From the NCBI RefSeq assembly GCF_039916245.1, contig NZ_JBDSLS010000092.1:1-11701 (forward strand): DNA of 11,701 nucleotides. Direction: 5' to 3'. The position numbers were made by a program, and so were the translations under genes. Under the pieces are notes generated by a model that searched no databases, was not told where the DNA came from, and saw only the letters and a program-made list of their open reading frames with translations. Origin of the DNA: Gelidibacter sp039916245. GTDB lineage: Bacteria; Bacteroidota; Bacteroidia; Flavobacteriales; Flavobacteriaceae. Below are positions 1 to 7,682 of the stretch, piece after piece (within the stretch, counting starts at the first letter, position 1; every line of letters starts with the position of its first letter).

Positions 1-2
1 GT

Positions 3-980
3 CTGGCCTATAGTTTGGAAAAGGAATTGCCAGAATTGGGTGCGCCTGACGATTGGCAAATTGAATACAAATGGGATGGCATCAGAGGACAAATTGTGAA
101 ACGAAACGACGAGATTTTCATTTGGTCCCGAGGCGAGGAATTGGTCACGAGTCAGTTCCCTGAACTGGTATCTGCGATGGAAACTTTTGAGGATGATTTT
201 GTCATTGATGGTGAAATATTAGCGCTAAAGGACAATGCTGTACTATTATTCAATGATTTACAAAAACGTCTGAATCGAAAAAATGTCAGTAAAAAGATGT
301 TGGAAGAAATTCCCGTAGGATTTTATGTTTATGATGTTTTGGAATGGAATGGAAAGGACATTCGCATGAAACCTTTAAAGTTCCGTCGTGAAATTTTGGA
401 AAGCTTATTGACTTCTGAATGGTTGCCGAATCCTATTGTCATTTCTGAAATGATTCCATTTAAAAATTGGAAGGATTTGGATGCGATTAGAAATCTAGCG
501 CGCGATTTCAACAGTGAAGGTTTAATGCTGAAACAAAAAGAATCGCCGTACCACACGGGGCGAAAAAAAGGGGATTGGTGGAAATGGAAAGTGGACCCGC
601 TGACCATCGATGCCGTTATGATTTATGCACAAAAGGGAAGTGGCCGACGCAGTTCAAAATACACCGATTATACCTTTGCGGTTAAAAAAGACGGCGGCTT
701 GGTAACCGTGGCCAAAGCGTATTCTGGCTTAACCGATGTGGAAATCACTGAAATCTCAAAATTTGTCAATAAAAACGCCATCGAGAAATTTGGCCCAGTT
801 CGGACCGTCAAACCGGAATTGGTTTTTGAGATTGCCTTTGAAGGCATCGCTTTTAGCAACCGTCATAAATCGGGTGTGGCTCTGAGGTTTCCTCGAATTT
901 TAAGATGGCGACGTGATAAAACCGTGGATGACATTGATACCATTGAACAAGTGAAACTTTTAATCACGAACCCCAATTGA
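3..980 (+). CDS. ATP-dependent DNA ligase, C-terminal part (5' end outside window)
   Basis: Seals DNA nicks using ATP. The reading frame enters from the left edge without a stop, so the N-terminal DNA-binding domain (roughly 200 residues in this family) is missing here. The nucleotidyltransferase signature EYKWDGIR places the AMP-accepting lysine at codon 69-71. It is followed by FVIDGEI (motif III), FYVYDVLEW (IIIa), EGLMLK (IV) and WWKWK (V), and then a C-terminal OB-fold ending near ILRWRRDK. A TTG at 15 is a possible in-frame start, but it would leave only the catalytic core, so it is probably an internal Leu. The stop TGA overlaps the TTG start of the helicase gene. The gene order ligase-helicase-PdeM identifies the 'ligase-associated' bacterial repair group (TIGR04120 type) rather than Ku/LigD end joining. 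The family call is firm; the precise repair role is inferred from context. Confidence 0.93.
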   Translation: MAYSLEKELPELGAPDDWQIEYKWDGIRGQIVKRNDEIFIWSRGEELVTSQFPELVSAMETFEDDFVIDGEILALKDNAVLLFNDLQKRLNRKNVSKKMLEEIPVGFYVYDVLEWNGKDIRMKPLKFRREILESLLTSEWLPNPIVISEMIPFKNWKDLDAIRNLARDFNSEGLMLKQKESPYHTGRKKGDWWKWKVDPLTIDAVMIYAQKGSGRRSSKYTDYTFAVKKDGGLVTVAKAYSGLTDVEITEISKFVNKNAIEKFGPVRTVKPELVFEIAFEGIAFSNRHKSGVALRFPRILRWRRDKTVDDIDTIEQVKLLITNPN

Positions 981-3436
981 AAAACGTTCAGGATACCCCA
1001 GGCTATGCTATTGTTGCCAATTGGATGAAGGAAAAAGGGCAGGAGCCTTTCGATTTTCAAGTGCAGACTTGGAATGCTTATCACAACGGTAATAGCGGCA
1101 TGGTCGTCGCGCCCACTGGATTTGGAAAAACATTTTCCGTGTTTTTGGCGGTCATTATTGATTATTTGAATCAGCCAGAAGCCTATAAAAAAGGCATGAA
1201 ATTGCTGTGGATAAGTCCGCTACGGTCCTTGGCCAAAGATTTGGCGAAAGCCATGACCATTGCGGTCGAAGAAATTGGTCTGGATTGGGAAGTAGAAGTC
1301 CGAAATGGCGATACGCCGCAAAAAGACCGCCGCCGTCAGGAACGTTTGATGCCCGATGTATTGTTGACCACGCCAGAAACGCTTCATATTCTGTTTTCAC
1401 AGAAGAACAACTCACGATTTTTCAAAGATTTGCATTGCGTCGCCGTGGATGAATGGCATGAATTACTAGGCTCCAAACGTGGTGTATTGACCGAATTGGC
1501 ACTCTCCCGAATATTATCCCTTTCAAAAAATGTTCAGATTTTCGGGATTACCGCGACCATAGGAAATTTGGATGAAGCGCAAAACGTGTTAATTCCCTAT
1601 AAAAATATCAAGACCAAACGGATTGTCGCCAAGGAAAAAAAGAACATTGAAATTATAACCGTTCTGCCCGACGAAATTGAGGTTTTGCCCTGGGCAGGGC
1701 ATATGGGCGTTAAAATGGTTTCTAAAATCATTCCGATAATTTACGATAATAACACGACGCTCATTTTTACCAATACCAGAAATCAGGCAGAGATTTGGTA
1801 TCAGCAAATTTTAAAGGCAGAACCTGATTTGGCTGGCCAGATTGCCATTCATCACGGCTCCATTGATGCCGAATTGCGCAATTGGATTGAAGATGCGATT
1901 TCTGACGGGCATCTGAAAGCAGTGGTTTGCACCTCGTCTTTAGATTTGGGCGTGGATTTCAAACCGGTGGATTGCGTCATTCAAATTGGTTCGCCCAAAG
2001 GGATTGCGCGCTTTATGCAACGTGCGGGAAGGAGTGGGCATTCGCCTTACGAAACTTCGAAAATCTATTTTGTGCCCACGCATTCGTTGGAATTGATTGA
2101 AGCTTCGGCCTTAAAACAAGCAGTAAAAGATAAGCGTATTGAAGCCCGAGAACCGATGGTGCTGACCTTTGACGTGTTGATTCAGTATATGGTCACTTTG
2201 GCTGTTGGCGAGGGTTTTAAGGAAAAGGAGTTGTTTGAAGCCATTCAAAAAGTGCATGCATTCCATTATATGACTCAAGAGGATTGGTATTGGGCGCTGC
2301 GGTTTATTACCGAAGGTGGCAACACCCTAAAATCCTATGAAGAATACCACAAAGTGATTTTGGACGACGATGGCTTGTATAAAGTGAAAAGCAAACGGAT
2401 TGCGATGTTGCACCGCATGAATATTGGCGCCATCGTCAGTGATGCGATGTTGAAAGTCAAATTCATTTCAGGCGGCTATGTTGGGATGGTGGAAGAATAT
2501 TTTATTTCCAAATTAAAACCCAACGATCATTTTATTTTGGCCGGACGTGTTTTGGAAATGGTGATGATTAAAGATATGACCGTTTTAGTAAAACGCAGTA
2601 AGCGAAAATCAGCCATCACCCCGAGTTGGTTAGGAGGCAGATTGCCATTATCTTCGTATTTAAGCCAGTATTTACGAGATAAGCTATCAGAATCCTTACA
2701 TCCAAAAACGACAGAAAAAGAACTCCAATTTTTACATCCGCTGATTTCTCAACAGGAAAAACATTCACACATCCCCAGAAAAGATGAATTTCTCATCGAA
2801 TTGATTGAAACCAAAGACGGGCATCATGTGTTTATGTATCCGTTTGAAGGCCGCTTGATTCATGAGGTCATGGCAGCCTTAATCGCCTATCGCTTAAGTT
2901 TGATAAAACCCTTGACTTTTACCATCGCCATGAACGATTATGGTTTTGAGTTATTGAGCGATCAAGCGATTCCCATTGATGAAAACAATATCAAAGATAT
3001 ATTATCCAAAGAAAATTTAATGGAAGATGTGATTGGCAGTATTAATGCTTCAGAAATGGCCTCACGTAAGTTTCGGGATATCGCCGTTATTTCAGGTTTG
3101 GTGGTGCAAAGCCAACCTGGAACTCGCAAAAACAACAAAAGTCTGCAATCGTCATCGGGATTAATTTTTAGAGTTTTGGAAGATTATGAGCCTCAAAATT
3201 TGTTGCTACGTCAAGCTTATACCGAAGTTTTCAACGAGCAATTGGAAGAAGCCCGCTTAAAAGAAGCTTTCGAACGCATTTCTAAAAGTAAACTTATTCT
3301 TAAATTTGCAAAATCTTTCACCCCATTGAGTTTTCCAATTAAAGTGGACAGTTTGCGACAATCGCTGACCAGTGAAGACTTGGACGCACGCATCCGTCGG
3401 ATAAGGGACGAGGTAATGAAGCAAACGCAACTATGA
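977..3436 (+). CDS. Ligase-associated DEXH-box DNA helicase (Lhr-like)
   Basis: Superfamily 2 helicase of the Lhr type, an ATP-driven nucleic-acid translocase thought to act with the adjacent ligase and PdeM in DNA damage repair. The 819 residues show a Q-motif-like FQVQTW near 27-32, Walker A APTGFGKT at 45-52, DEWH (motif II) at 158-161, TAT (motif III) at 192-194, TLIFTNTRNQAE (IV) around 261-272, VVCTSSLDLGVDF (V) at 316-328 and QRAGRSGH (VI) at 348-355. A long C-terminal Lhr-type region contains LEDYEPQNLLLRQAY. DEWHELLGSKRG is characteristic of the ligase-associated subgroup (TIGR04121). Start choice: an in-frame stop lies at 944-946 and no ATG follows until codon 17 (1025). The conserved N-terminal GY..I...W segment lies before that ATG, so TTG at 977 is preferred; it overlaps the ligase stop. 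The gene's end overlaps pdeM by ATGA. Confidence 0.93.
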   Translation: MKNVQDTPGYAIVANWMKEKGQEPFDFQVQTWNAYHNGNSGMVVAPTGFGKTFSVFLAVIIDYLNQPEAYKKGMKLLWISPLRSLAKDLAKAMTIAVEEIGLDWEVEVRNGDTPQKDRRRQERLMPDVLLTTPETLHILFSQKNNSRFFKDLHCVAVDEWHELLGSKRGVLTELALSRILSLSKNVQIFGITATIGNLDEAQNVLIPYKNIKTKRIVAKEKKNIEIITVLPDEIEVLPWAGHMGVKMVSKIIPIIYDNNTTLIFTNTRNQAEIWYQQILKAEPDLAGQIAIHHGSIDAELRNWIEDAISDGHLKAVVCTSSLDLGVDFKPVDCVIQIGSPKGIARFMQRAGRSGHSPYETSKIYFVPTHSLELIEASALKQAVKDKRIEAREPMVLTFDVLIQYMVTLAVGEGFKEKELFEAIQKVHAFHYMTQEDWYWALRFITEGGNTLKSYEEYHKVILDDDGLYKVKSKRIAMLHRMNIGAIVSDAMLKVKFISGGYVGMVEEYFISKLKPNDHFILAGRVLEMVMIKDMTVLVKRSKRKSAITPSWLGGRLPLSSYLSQYLRDKLSESLHPKTTEKELQFLHPLISQQEKHSHIPRKDEFLIELIETKDGHHVFMYPFEGRLIHEVMAALIAYRLSLIKPLTFTIAMNDYGFELLSDQAIPIDENNIKDILSKENLMEDVIGSINASEMASRKFRDIAVISGLVVQSQPGTRKNNKSLQSSSGLIFRVLEDYEPQNLLLRQAYTEVFNEQLEEARLKEAFERISKSKLILKFAKSFTPLSFPIKVDSLRQSLTSEDLDARIRRIRDEVMKQTQL

Positions 3437-4083
3437 CGATTAGTACCAAGGACATCTCCATTCATAACGAAGTTTTTACACTAACCAATCAGCGGGCATT
3501 GTATTGGGAAAGGGAGAAAACCTTGGTGGTTTCTGATTTGCACATTGGCAAAACCGCTCATTTTAGAAAGGCAGGTATTCCGATTCCATCTGTTATTTTG
3601 GATAAAGATTTAAAGCGCTTACAAGGTTTGATCGATCATTTCATAGTGGAAACTGTTCTAGTGGTGGGCGATCTTTTTCATGCAGAAAACAATACCGATA
3701 TTGATCAATTTCAAAGCTTTATAAATGATAATTCCATGGTTAACTTTGAGCTTATCAAGGGTAATCACGACCGATTAAAGGATAGTTTTTACGAAGCGAT
3801 GGGCATCGTAATTTTTAAAACTCATAAGGAGGTTGGTGCTTTAAGGTTTGTGCATGATGAACAACACTGTGACACGAAGACCTTTTGTATTTCTGGCCAT
3901 ACGCATCCTGGCGTTACGATAAAAGGCAAAGGAAAAGTCTTCATTAAATTGCCATGCTTTGAGGTTTCTGAACAGCGATTGATTCTTCCTGCTTTCAGTG
4001 AATTTACGGGATTGAATACCAAGCGAACGGTTGAAGAATCGACCTGTTATGGTTTTACGGAGAAATCTGTATTTGAGATATAA
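3433..4083 (+). CDS. pdeM: Ligase-associated DNA damage response endonuclease PdeM
   Basis: Calcineurin-like metallophosphoesterase of 216 aa, about full length for the family (TIGR04123 type). The expected metal-binding motifs are all present: SDLHIGK (D35, H37), VGDLFH (D80), KGNHD (N111, H112), FVHDE (H141) and SGHTHPG (H156, H158). These build the two-metal site that cleaves phosphodiesters. Members of this family sit beside a ligase, a helicase and an exonuclease in many bacteria and are inferred to act on DNA during damage repair. The ATG at 3433 overlaps the helicase stop as ATGA, a classic translational-coupling arrangement, so the three genes are almost certainly one transcript. No obvious terminator hairpin with a T-tract follows the stop; a dispersed repeat begins about 60 bases downstream. 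Confidence 0.92.
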   Translation: MTISTKDISIHNEVFTLTNQRALYWEREKTLVVSDLHIGKTAHFRKAGIPIPSVILDKDLKRLQGLIDHFIVETVLVVGDLFHAENNTDIDQFQSFINDNSMVNFELIKGNHDRLKDSFYEAMGIVIFKTHKEVGALRFVHDEQHCDTKTFCISGHTHPGVTIKGKGKVFIKLPCFEVSEQRLILPAFSEFTGLNTKRTVEESTCYGFTEKSVFEI

Positions 4084-4145
4084 TTTCTCGTTATTGCGCA
4101 CCACCAAAATCTGATTTAGCGTTATCTTTAAATTTAAATCACTAT

Positions 4146-4304
4146 TGTCAGATAAAAGAACCAAGACACTTCGACAAGCTCAGTAACCGCCACTGCGTTG
4201 ATAGTAAAGTATTGAAAGCATTGGGCTTAAAGTTTAAGGCCATGTCCAAATTCGCAGATTTATGTAAGCGTTTGTAATAAAGAATAGAAGGAGTGTATAG
4301 ATGA
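4146..4304 (+). repeat. Dispersed ~155-bp repeat, copy A
   Basis: By eye this stretch aligns over its whole length with 8590-8748, in the same orientation. Shared blocks include TAAAAGAA.CAAGAC, CACTGCGTTGATAG, TAAAG.ATTGAAAGC.TTGGG, TTTAAGG, AAATT.CG, GATTTAT.TAAGC and AAAGAATAGAAG.AGTGTATAG. Copy A carries a 23-bp block (4168-4190) absent from copy B. Copy B has about 20 extra bases after GTTGATAG. No convincing reading frame is preserved between copies, so it is treated as a non-coding dispersed element of unknown type. Confidence 0.8.
4168..4190 (+). repeat. Nested 23-bp block with CTTCGACAAGCTCAG
   Basis: This block interrupts copy A between AAGAC and CACTGCGTTG, which are directly joined in copy B at 8611. 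It contains CTTCGACAAGCTCAG at 4169-4183; identical 15-mers occur at 9029-9043 and 9387-9401. Either the module was inserted into copy A or it was precisely lost from copy B. Confidence 0.75.
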
Positions 4305-4392
4305 ACAAAACTTAAAAAACCTCTATTTATAGAAGGGAACGCAAAGTGCTGCAAGTATTAATCGGACAATAATAAATTTAAATCTAAAGGGC

Positions 4393-4530
4393 ATGAAAGA
4401 TTTATTCAGAGCGCTTCTTGCAGGTTGGGGAGCAAAAAAAATAGGTGGTGGTAAATGCGGATGTATTGGTACCATTGTCGTATTTCTTATTTTATACTGG
4501 CTTCTAGGCTATGTTTTTAAAGTGTTTTAG
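4393..4530 (+). CDS. Small hypothetical membrane protein (45 aa)
   Basis: A short ATG-to-TAG frame. The protein begins MKDLFRALLAGWGAKK, continues with a glycine-rich IGGGKCGC segment (residues 17-24) holding two cysteines as CxC, and ends in one hydrophobic helix of about 18 residues (IGTIVVFLILYWLLGYVF). An AAAGG is only two bases before the ATG, too close to be a normal ribosome site. The sharp hydrophobic segment and well-formed start and stop favour a real gene. I recall similar small proteins with a GAKK-GGG-C-G pattern and a single C-terminal helix in Bacteroidota, but no function is known to me. It lies alone between the repair operon and a convergent gene. Confidence 0.6.
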   Translation: MKDLFRALLAGWGAKKIGGGKCGCIGTIVVFLILYWLLGYVFKVF

Positions 4531-4553
4531 ATAGGCTTTTGATTTTTTAAGGC

Positions 4554-4569
4554 TAAAATTTAAATTTTA
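4554..4569. other. 16-bp perfect AT palindrome at convergent junction
   Basis: TAAAATTTAAATTTTA reads the same on both strands and sits between the 45-aa gene and the oppositely oriented methyltransferase gene. It could be a weak bidirectional terminator, but it has no GC pairs, so in this AT-rich DNA chance is a fair explanation. Confidence 0.25.
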
Positions 4570-4601
4570 CAACACTTAATTCATGTGAATAATTACTTTA
4601 A

Positions 4602-5792
4602 CTAGTGTTCGCAATCTGCTTTAAGACAGACTAATAACACTTTGTCATTATTGATGTTTGTTGTAAAGAAAAGATAGTGCTCGCCACCGTCTTTAATTTT
4701 TAAGGTTTTACGAATATTCTGAACTGCTTCAGGAAAATTACGCGTGGTAATATTCGCTTTTTCGATGGAAAGCTTTTTAAGTGCTTTCTTATTATAAGGA
4801 ACGGTTTTAATGATTTTAAATGCTCTTCCGGGGAATTCTAATAAGTTATAACTCGTATATAAATGCGAATGCTTGTGAAGTTTACTGACGTTGTAAGCGG
4901 TTGTTAACGAATTAAAACCTCCCGACTTCATAATGGCCGAGTTTGGCTCATACAGATAGGCGAGTGGTTCGCTATAGATGGTTTCAATCTGAGATTCATC
5001 TGCCATAAAAAACTCAAAATCTTCAGAATAATCGTTCATAATATTGGTCGTTTTGATGGCAATCTGGCCAGAAAAACCCCGTTCTAAAGTCCATAACAAT
5101 TCTTTGACCTCATTGTTAACGGCGACAATATGAATGGATTTCACATATTTCAGTTCATTGGTGCCTAAAGTGATATCTAATAAAGGCGAGGTTTTTATGA
5201 GGATGTTTTTGGACCGTGACCATATCAATTCTAAATGGTCAGGAATATTTGGCAAACAATCTTTTAAAAAGAACACTTTCCCTTTGCTTTCATGACGTCG
5301 CGAGGGATCAACATAAATCCAATCGTACGTTTTTGACGAATGTTGAAGCTCTTCTAAACCATCTGTAGCGTAGGTTTTAATGTTACTTACTTTTAACATC
5401 TCAAAATTATGTTTTACCATTTTGCTGAGATCCGCATTCAATTCGCAATGCGTCACCTTTTCAAAAGTTTTGGCAAAATAATAGGCATCCACACCAAAAC
5501 CGCCGGTCAAATCAATAAGCGATTTGCCTGAAATCAAACGGGACTTATACGCCGCTGTAATTTCTGAAGAAGTTTGTTCAATATTAAGCTTGTTGGAATA
5601 ATATATATTGGGCTGCTGGAACCACGTGGGTAATTTCTTTTCGCATCTGCTTTTTGCCTCAATCTGTTCCACCACTTCTGCGACCGACACCTCCTCAAAA
5701 GGAACACCTTTTAGAATCAGCGCCGTAGGATCAGTTTTAAGATTGTGGTTGATGTAATCTTGAACATCAGGATGTAAAATAGCAAAATTCAT
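4602..5792 (-). CDS. THUMP-like class I SAM-dependent methyltransferase
   Basis: A 396-aa Rossmann-fold methyltransferase. The SAM-binding motif I is LIDLTGGFGVD at about residues 92-102, the acidic motif II is HCELNADL near 115-122, and the motif IV position reads WIYVDPSRR at 158-166. The last ~60 residues (KANITTRNFP through LLVCLK) match the THUMP-like C-terminal domain seen in the Bacteroidota PG_1098 family (Pfam Thump_like, with a PG_1098 ferredoxin-like domain between). The domain layout suggests an RNA substrate, but I know of no demonstrated target. The gene follows the AI-2E-family gene by 35 bases on the same strand, so they are probably co-transcribed. The ATG at 5792 gives the expected N-terminus; the next in-frame Met is far inside. 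Confidence 0.85.
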   Translation of the reverse strand: MNFAILHPDVQDYINHNLKTDPTALILKGVPFEEVSVAEVVEQIEAKSRCEKKLPTWFQQPNIYYSNKLNIEQTSSEITAAYKSRLISGKSLIDLTGGFGVDAYYFAKTFEKVTHCELNADLSKMVKHNFEMLKVSNIKTYATDGLEELQHSSKTYDWIYVDPSRRHESKGKVFFLKDCLPNIPDHLELIWSRSKNILIKTSPLLDITLGTNELKYVKSIHIVAVNNEVKELLWTLERGFSGQIAIKTTNIMNDYSEDFEFFMADESQIETIYSEPLAYLYEPNSAIMKSGGFNSLTTAYNVSKLHKHSHLYTSYNLLEFPGRAFKIIKTVPYNKKALKKLSIEKANITTRNFPEAVQNIRKTLKIKDGGEHYLFFTTNINNDKVLLVCLKADCEH

Positions 5793-5827
5793 GACCTATA
5801 ATTTACCGCGAAAATACCAAAATCAAC

Positions 5828-6916
5828 TTAAAGGTTCTTGGTCAATTGCTTTACAATTTTATATTCGGACAAAAACTCCTTTGATATCACTTTAATCGTG
5901 GTATAAACGGGAACGGCAAGAATCATACCTGGGATACCGGCGAGTAAGCCTCCAGTTATAATTACAATAAAAACTTCTAACGGATGAGAACGAACGCTCT
6001 GGCTGAATATGATTGGTTGCGAAATAATATTATCAATAAGTTGTGCAATGCCTACGCCTATAAGGACTTTAATCAAAAGTGGTAATAAATCTGACGAAAA
6101 ATCAACGCCAAGATTGTTCGAAATCACCACCAAAATCATGACTGCACCGCCAAGAAGAGGCCCTAAATAAGGAATTATATTTAAAAAAGCACAAAGAATG
6201 GCAATGGCCAAAGCATTTTTAACATCTAAATTCAGCAATAATAAAAAGTAGATTATAGCGATAACAGTCGTTTGAATTAACAGGCCGATAAAATAACGGG
6301 ACAATAATTCCTTCACCTTATCCAAAACTCTCAAAAACCGACGTTCTTTACCTTCATCAGCAAGTATAGCTACGGTTTTTGTCATCATACGCTCATCTTT
6401 AAGCATGAAGAATGAAATGAATAAAATTGAAAAAATGCCAATTATAAAAGAAGCGATATTATTGACAAAAACATCAACAAAACTCTCAATAAGCTCAGAG
6501 TCAAAGTTTCGAGCAAATTCCGTGCGTTTAAAGGCCTCAATGATATTAATCTTTTCGACACCAATATATTCGCTAGCCTGAATATTCAATTCATTCAGAT
6601 CTTTTTTGACCATTTCGAAATCAATTTCTGAGATGCTTTTGCTTTGCTCGAGAATTATGGGAACGAACAGCCATAAGATCAGCGCAAACAAACCACCGAT
6701 TAATAATAAGGTGATTACCGCGCCCAGAGTTTTTCCTAATTTCAACTTGTACTTGAAAAAATGAACCACTGGTCTGAAAATAAGTGAGATAACTCCCGAA
6801 ATAAATACATAGAGTATTAATGACTGAATTTTATAAAGAAAGAAAAGGAGTAGGGCAATGCCAAATACAACGCCTATGGCTTGTAAAATTCCTTTAGAAA
6901 TCGTTTTTGCTTTCAT
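5828..6916 (-). CDS. AI-2E family transporter (PerM/TqsA-like membrane protein)
   Basis: A 362-aa polytopic inner-membrane protein of the AI-2E_transport family (PF01594). Hydrophobic segments lie at about 11-30, 32-48, 65-88, 150-171, 208-228, 235-265, 280-293 and 312-340. A soluble stretch at ~90-145 sits between the early and middle helices. Family hallmarks are NIIPYLGPLLGG (246-257) and, near the C-terminus, SQPIIFSQSVRSHPLEVF (299-316) followed by a glycine-rich LLAGIPGMILAVP. Despite the family name, members do varied jobs, including ion/proton antiport and autoinducer-2 export, so the substrate is unknown. It lies 86 bases after the TrmH-like gene and 35 bases before the methyltransferase, all on the same strand. 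No clear promoter was found upstream; CATATTTG in the upstream gap is one mismatch from the -7 consensus but has no -33 partner. Confidence 0.9.
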   Translation of the reverse strand: MKAKTISKGILQAIGVVFGIALLLFFLYKIQSLILYVFISGVISLIFRPVVHFFKYKLKLGKTLGAVITLLLIGGLFALILWLFVPIILEQSKSISEIDFEMVKKDLNELNIQASEYIGVEKINIIEAFKRTEFARNFDSELIESFVDVFVNNIASFIIGIFSILFISFFMLKDERMMTKTVAILADEGKERRFLRVLDKVKELLSRYFIGLLIQTTVIAIIYFLLLLNLDVKNALAIAILCAFLNIIPYLGPLLGGAVMILVVISNNLGVDFSSDLLPLLIKVLIGVGIAQLIDNIISQPIIFSQSVRSHPLEVFIVIITGGLLAGIPGMILAVPVYTTIKVISKEFLSEYKIVKQLTKNL

Positions 6917-7002
6917 TTTTTAAATATAAATCAAATATGTCATGTGGTAGCAAGAAAAATTAACGTTATTGAGAAATACGTGCTCAAATAATTAAAATAC
7001 AA

Positions 7003-7506
7003 TCATCGCATTAGCTGCTTGGTAATTTCATAAAGCACAATACCAGCGGCCTGTACTACGTTCATGCTACTATTTTGTCCAAACATATCAATATGAACAA
7101 CATGATCAGACAATTCTAAACAGCCTTCAGAAACTCCAAAGTTTTCATCGCCAATCAGAAGTACTAAGGGTTTAATCGTTGAAAACTCCATCTGAGACAG
7201 TGATTTACTGTTGCTCGCAATCTCCAAGGCAATAATTTGATAACCTAAAGTTTTAAGCTTGTTTAAAACCACTTCAGCAGTTTCGCACCATTCAAAATCG
7301 ACATATTTCTCAGTGCTTCTCGAGGTTTTCGTCATCTTTCTACCCAAAGGAATAGGGCTGCCACAAAAGATTAATTTTTCAATTCCAAAAGCATCCGCAG
7401 TTCTGAAGAGACTTCCAACGTTGGCCGCATTAGTCACGTTTTCGCACACCAAAGCGATTGGGGATTTGCGCTGATTAAATTTTGAATTGTAATGGGTGAG
7501 TTGCAT
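7003..7506 (-). CDS. TrmH/SpoU-family RNA methyltransferase
   Basis: A 167-aa SPOUT-fold enzyme expected to 2'-O-methylate a ribose in tRNA or rRNA using SAM. Motif 1 is ENVTNAANVGSLFRTADAFG (22-41), with N29 and R35 in the places of the conserved Asn and catalytic Arg. Motif 2 is LVLLIGDENFGVSE (114-127), and motif 3 contains FGQNSSMNVVQAAGIVLYE (142-160). Motifs 2 and 3 form the trefoil knot that holds SAM. The protein lacks the extra N-terminal substrate-binding domain of larger relatives and is the compact single-domain type. MQLTHYNSKF is a typical N-terminus for the Bacteroidota group, so the ATG at 7506 is right. The exact target nucleotide cannot be read from the sequence. A minisatellite begins two bases upstream of the start codon, and no ribosome-binding site or promoter is evident there. 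Confidence 0.9.
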   Translation of the reverse strand: MQLTHYNSKFNQRKSPIALVCENVTNAANVGSLFRTADAFGIEKLIFCGSPIPLGRKMTKTSRSTEKYVDFEWCETAEVVLNKLKTLGYQIIALEIASNSKSLSQMEFSTIKPLVLLIGDENFGVSEGCLELSDHVVHIDMFGQNSSMNVVQAAGIVLYEITKQLMR

Positions 7507-7508
7507 GT

Positions 7509-7637
7509 GATTAACGATTGGAGATTAGCGATTTTTGATTTTTGAAGTAACTCGGACGCTTGGGAACGATTGGATTGTTGATTAACGATTGTTGATTTTT
7601 GAAGTAACTCGGATGCTTTTGGAACGATTGGATTGTT
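7509..7637. repeat. Minisatellite, two copies, abutting trmH-like start
   Basis: Two direct copies at 7509-7579 (71 bp) and 7580-7637 (58 bp) share GATTAACGATTG, TTGATTTTTGAAGTAACTCGGA and GGAACGATTGGATTGTT. They differ mainly by a 14-base insertion (GAGATTAGCGATTT) in the first copy, itself a variant of the same simple motif. A fragment of a third copy (GATGTTTGATTT) follows to about 7649. The repeat forms the whole upstream region of the TrmH-like gene. Confidence 0.85.
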
Positions 7638-7682
7638 GATGTTTGATTTAGAAAGGTGTCAGTTTTTACTGGTTTTTTGACG

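Larger units (their letters stand above)
4084..4392. other. Repeat-bearing spacer after pdeM
   Basis: 309 bases without a convincing long gene. The left 60 bases show nothing recognisable. Bases 4146-4304 are a dispersed repeat (see that entry). The right part is AT-rich and contains a small imperfect hairpin near 4319-4335 (TCTAT-TT-ATAGA core), then the presumed promoter region of the 45-aa gene at 4393. A TAAATTTA near 4373 is one mismatch from the Bacteroidota -7 consensus TAnnTTTG, but I see no good -33 partner. Confidence 0.6.

Noticed and set aside
3..980. LigD-type non-homologous end-joining system
   Set aside because: No polymerase, nuclease or Ku gene is adjacent; the helicase and PdeM identify the ligase-associated repair group instead.
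1155..1452. Frames of 81-86 codons on both strands inside the helicase gene
   Set aside because: They overlap the Walker A to DEWH region of the helicase and have no features of their own.
3841..4164. 107-codon minus-strand frame opposite pdeM
   Set aside because: Antisense shadow of pdeM; the plus strand carries the full set of phosphoesterase metal motifs.
4084..4392. Riboswitch or tRNA in the gap after pdeM
   Set aside because: No cloverleaf, T-loop (GTTCGA-type) or known riboswitch core was recognisable; most of the gap is the dispersed repeat.
5828..6916. Quorum-sensing (autoinducer-2) system
   Set aside because: The family name alone does not show AI-2 transport; no luxS or lsr genes are nearby, and many members transport other substrates.
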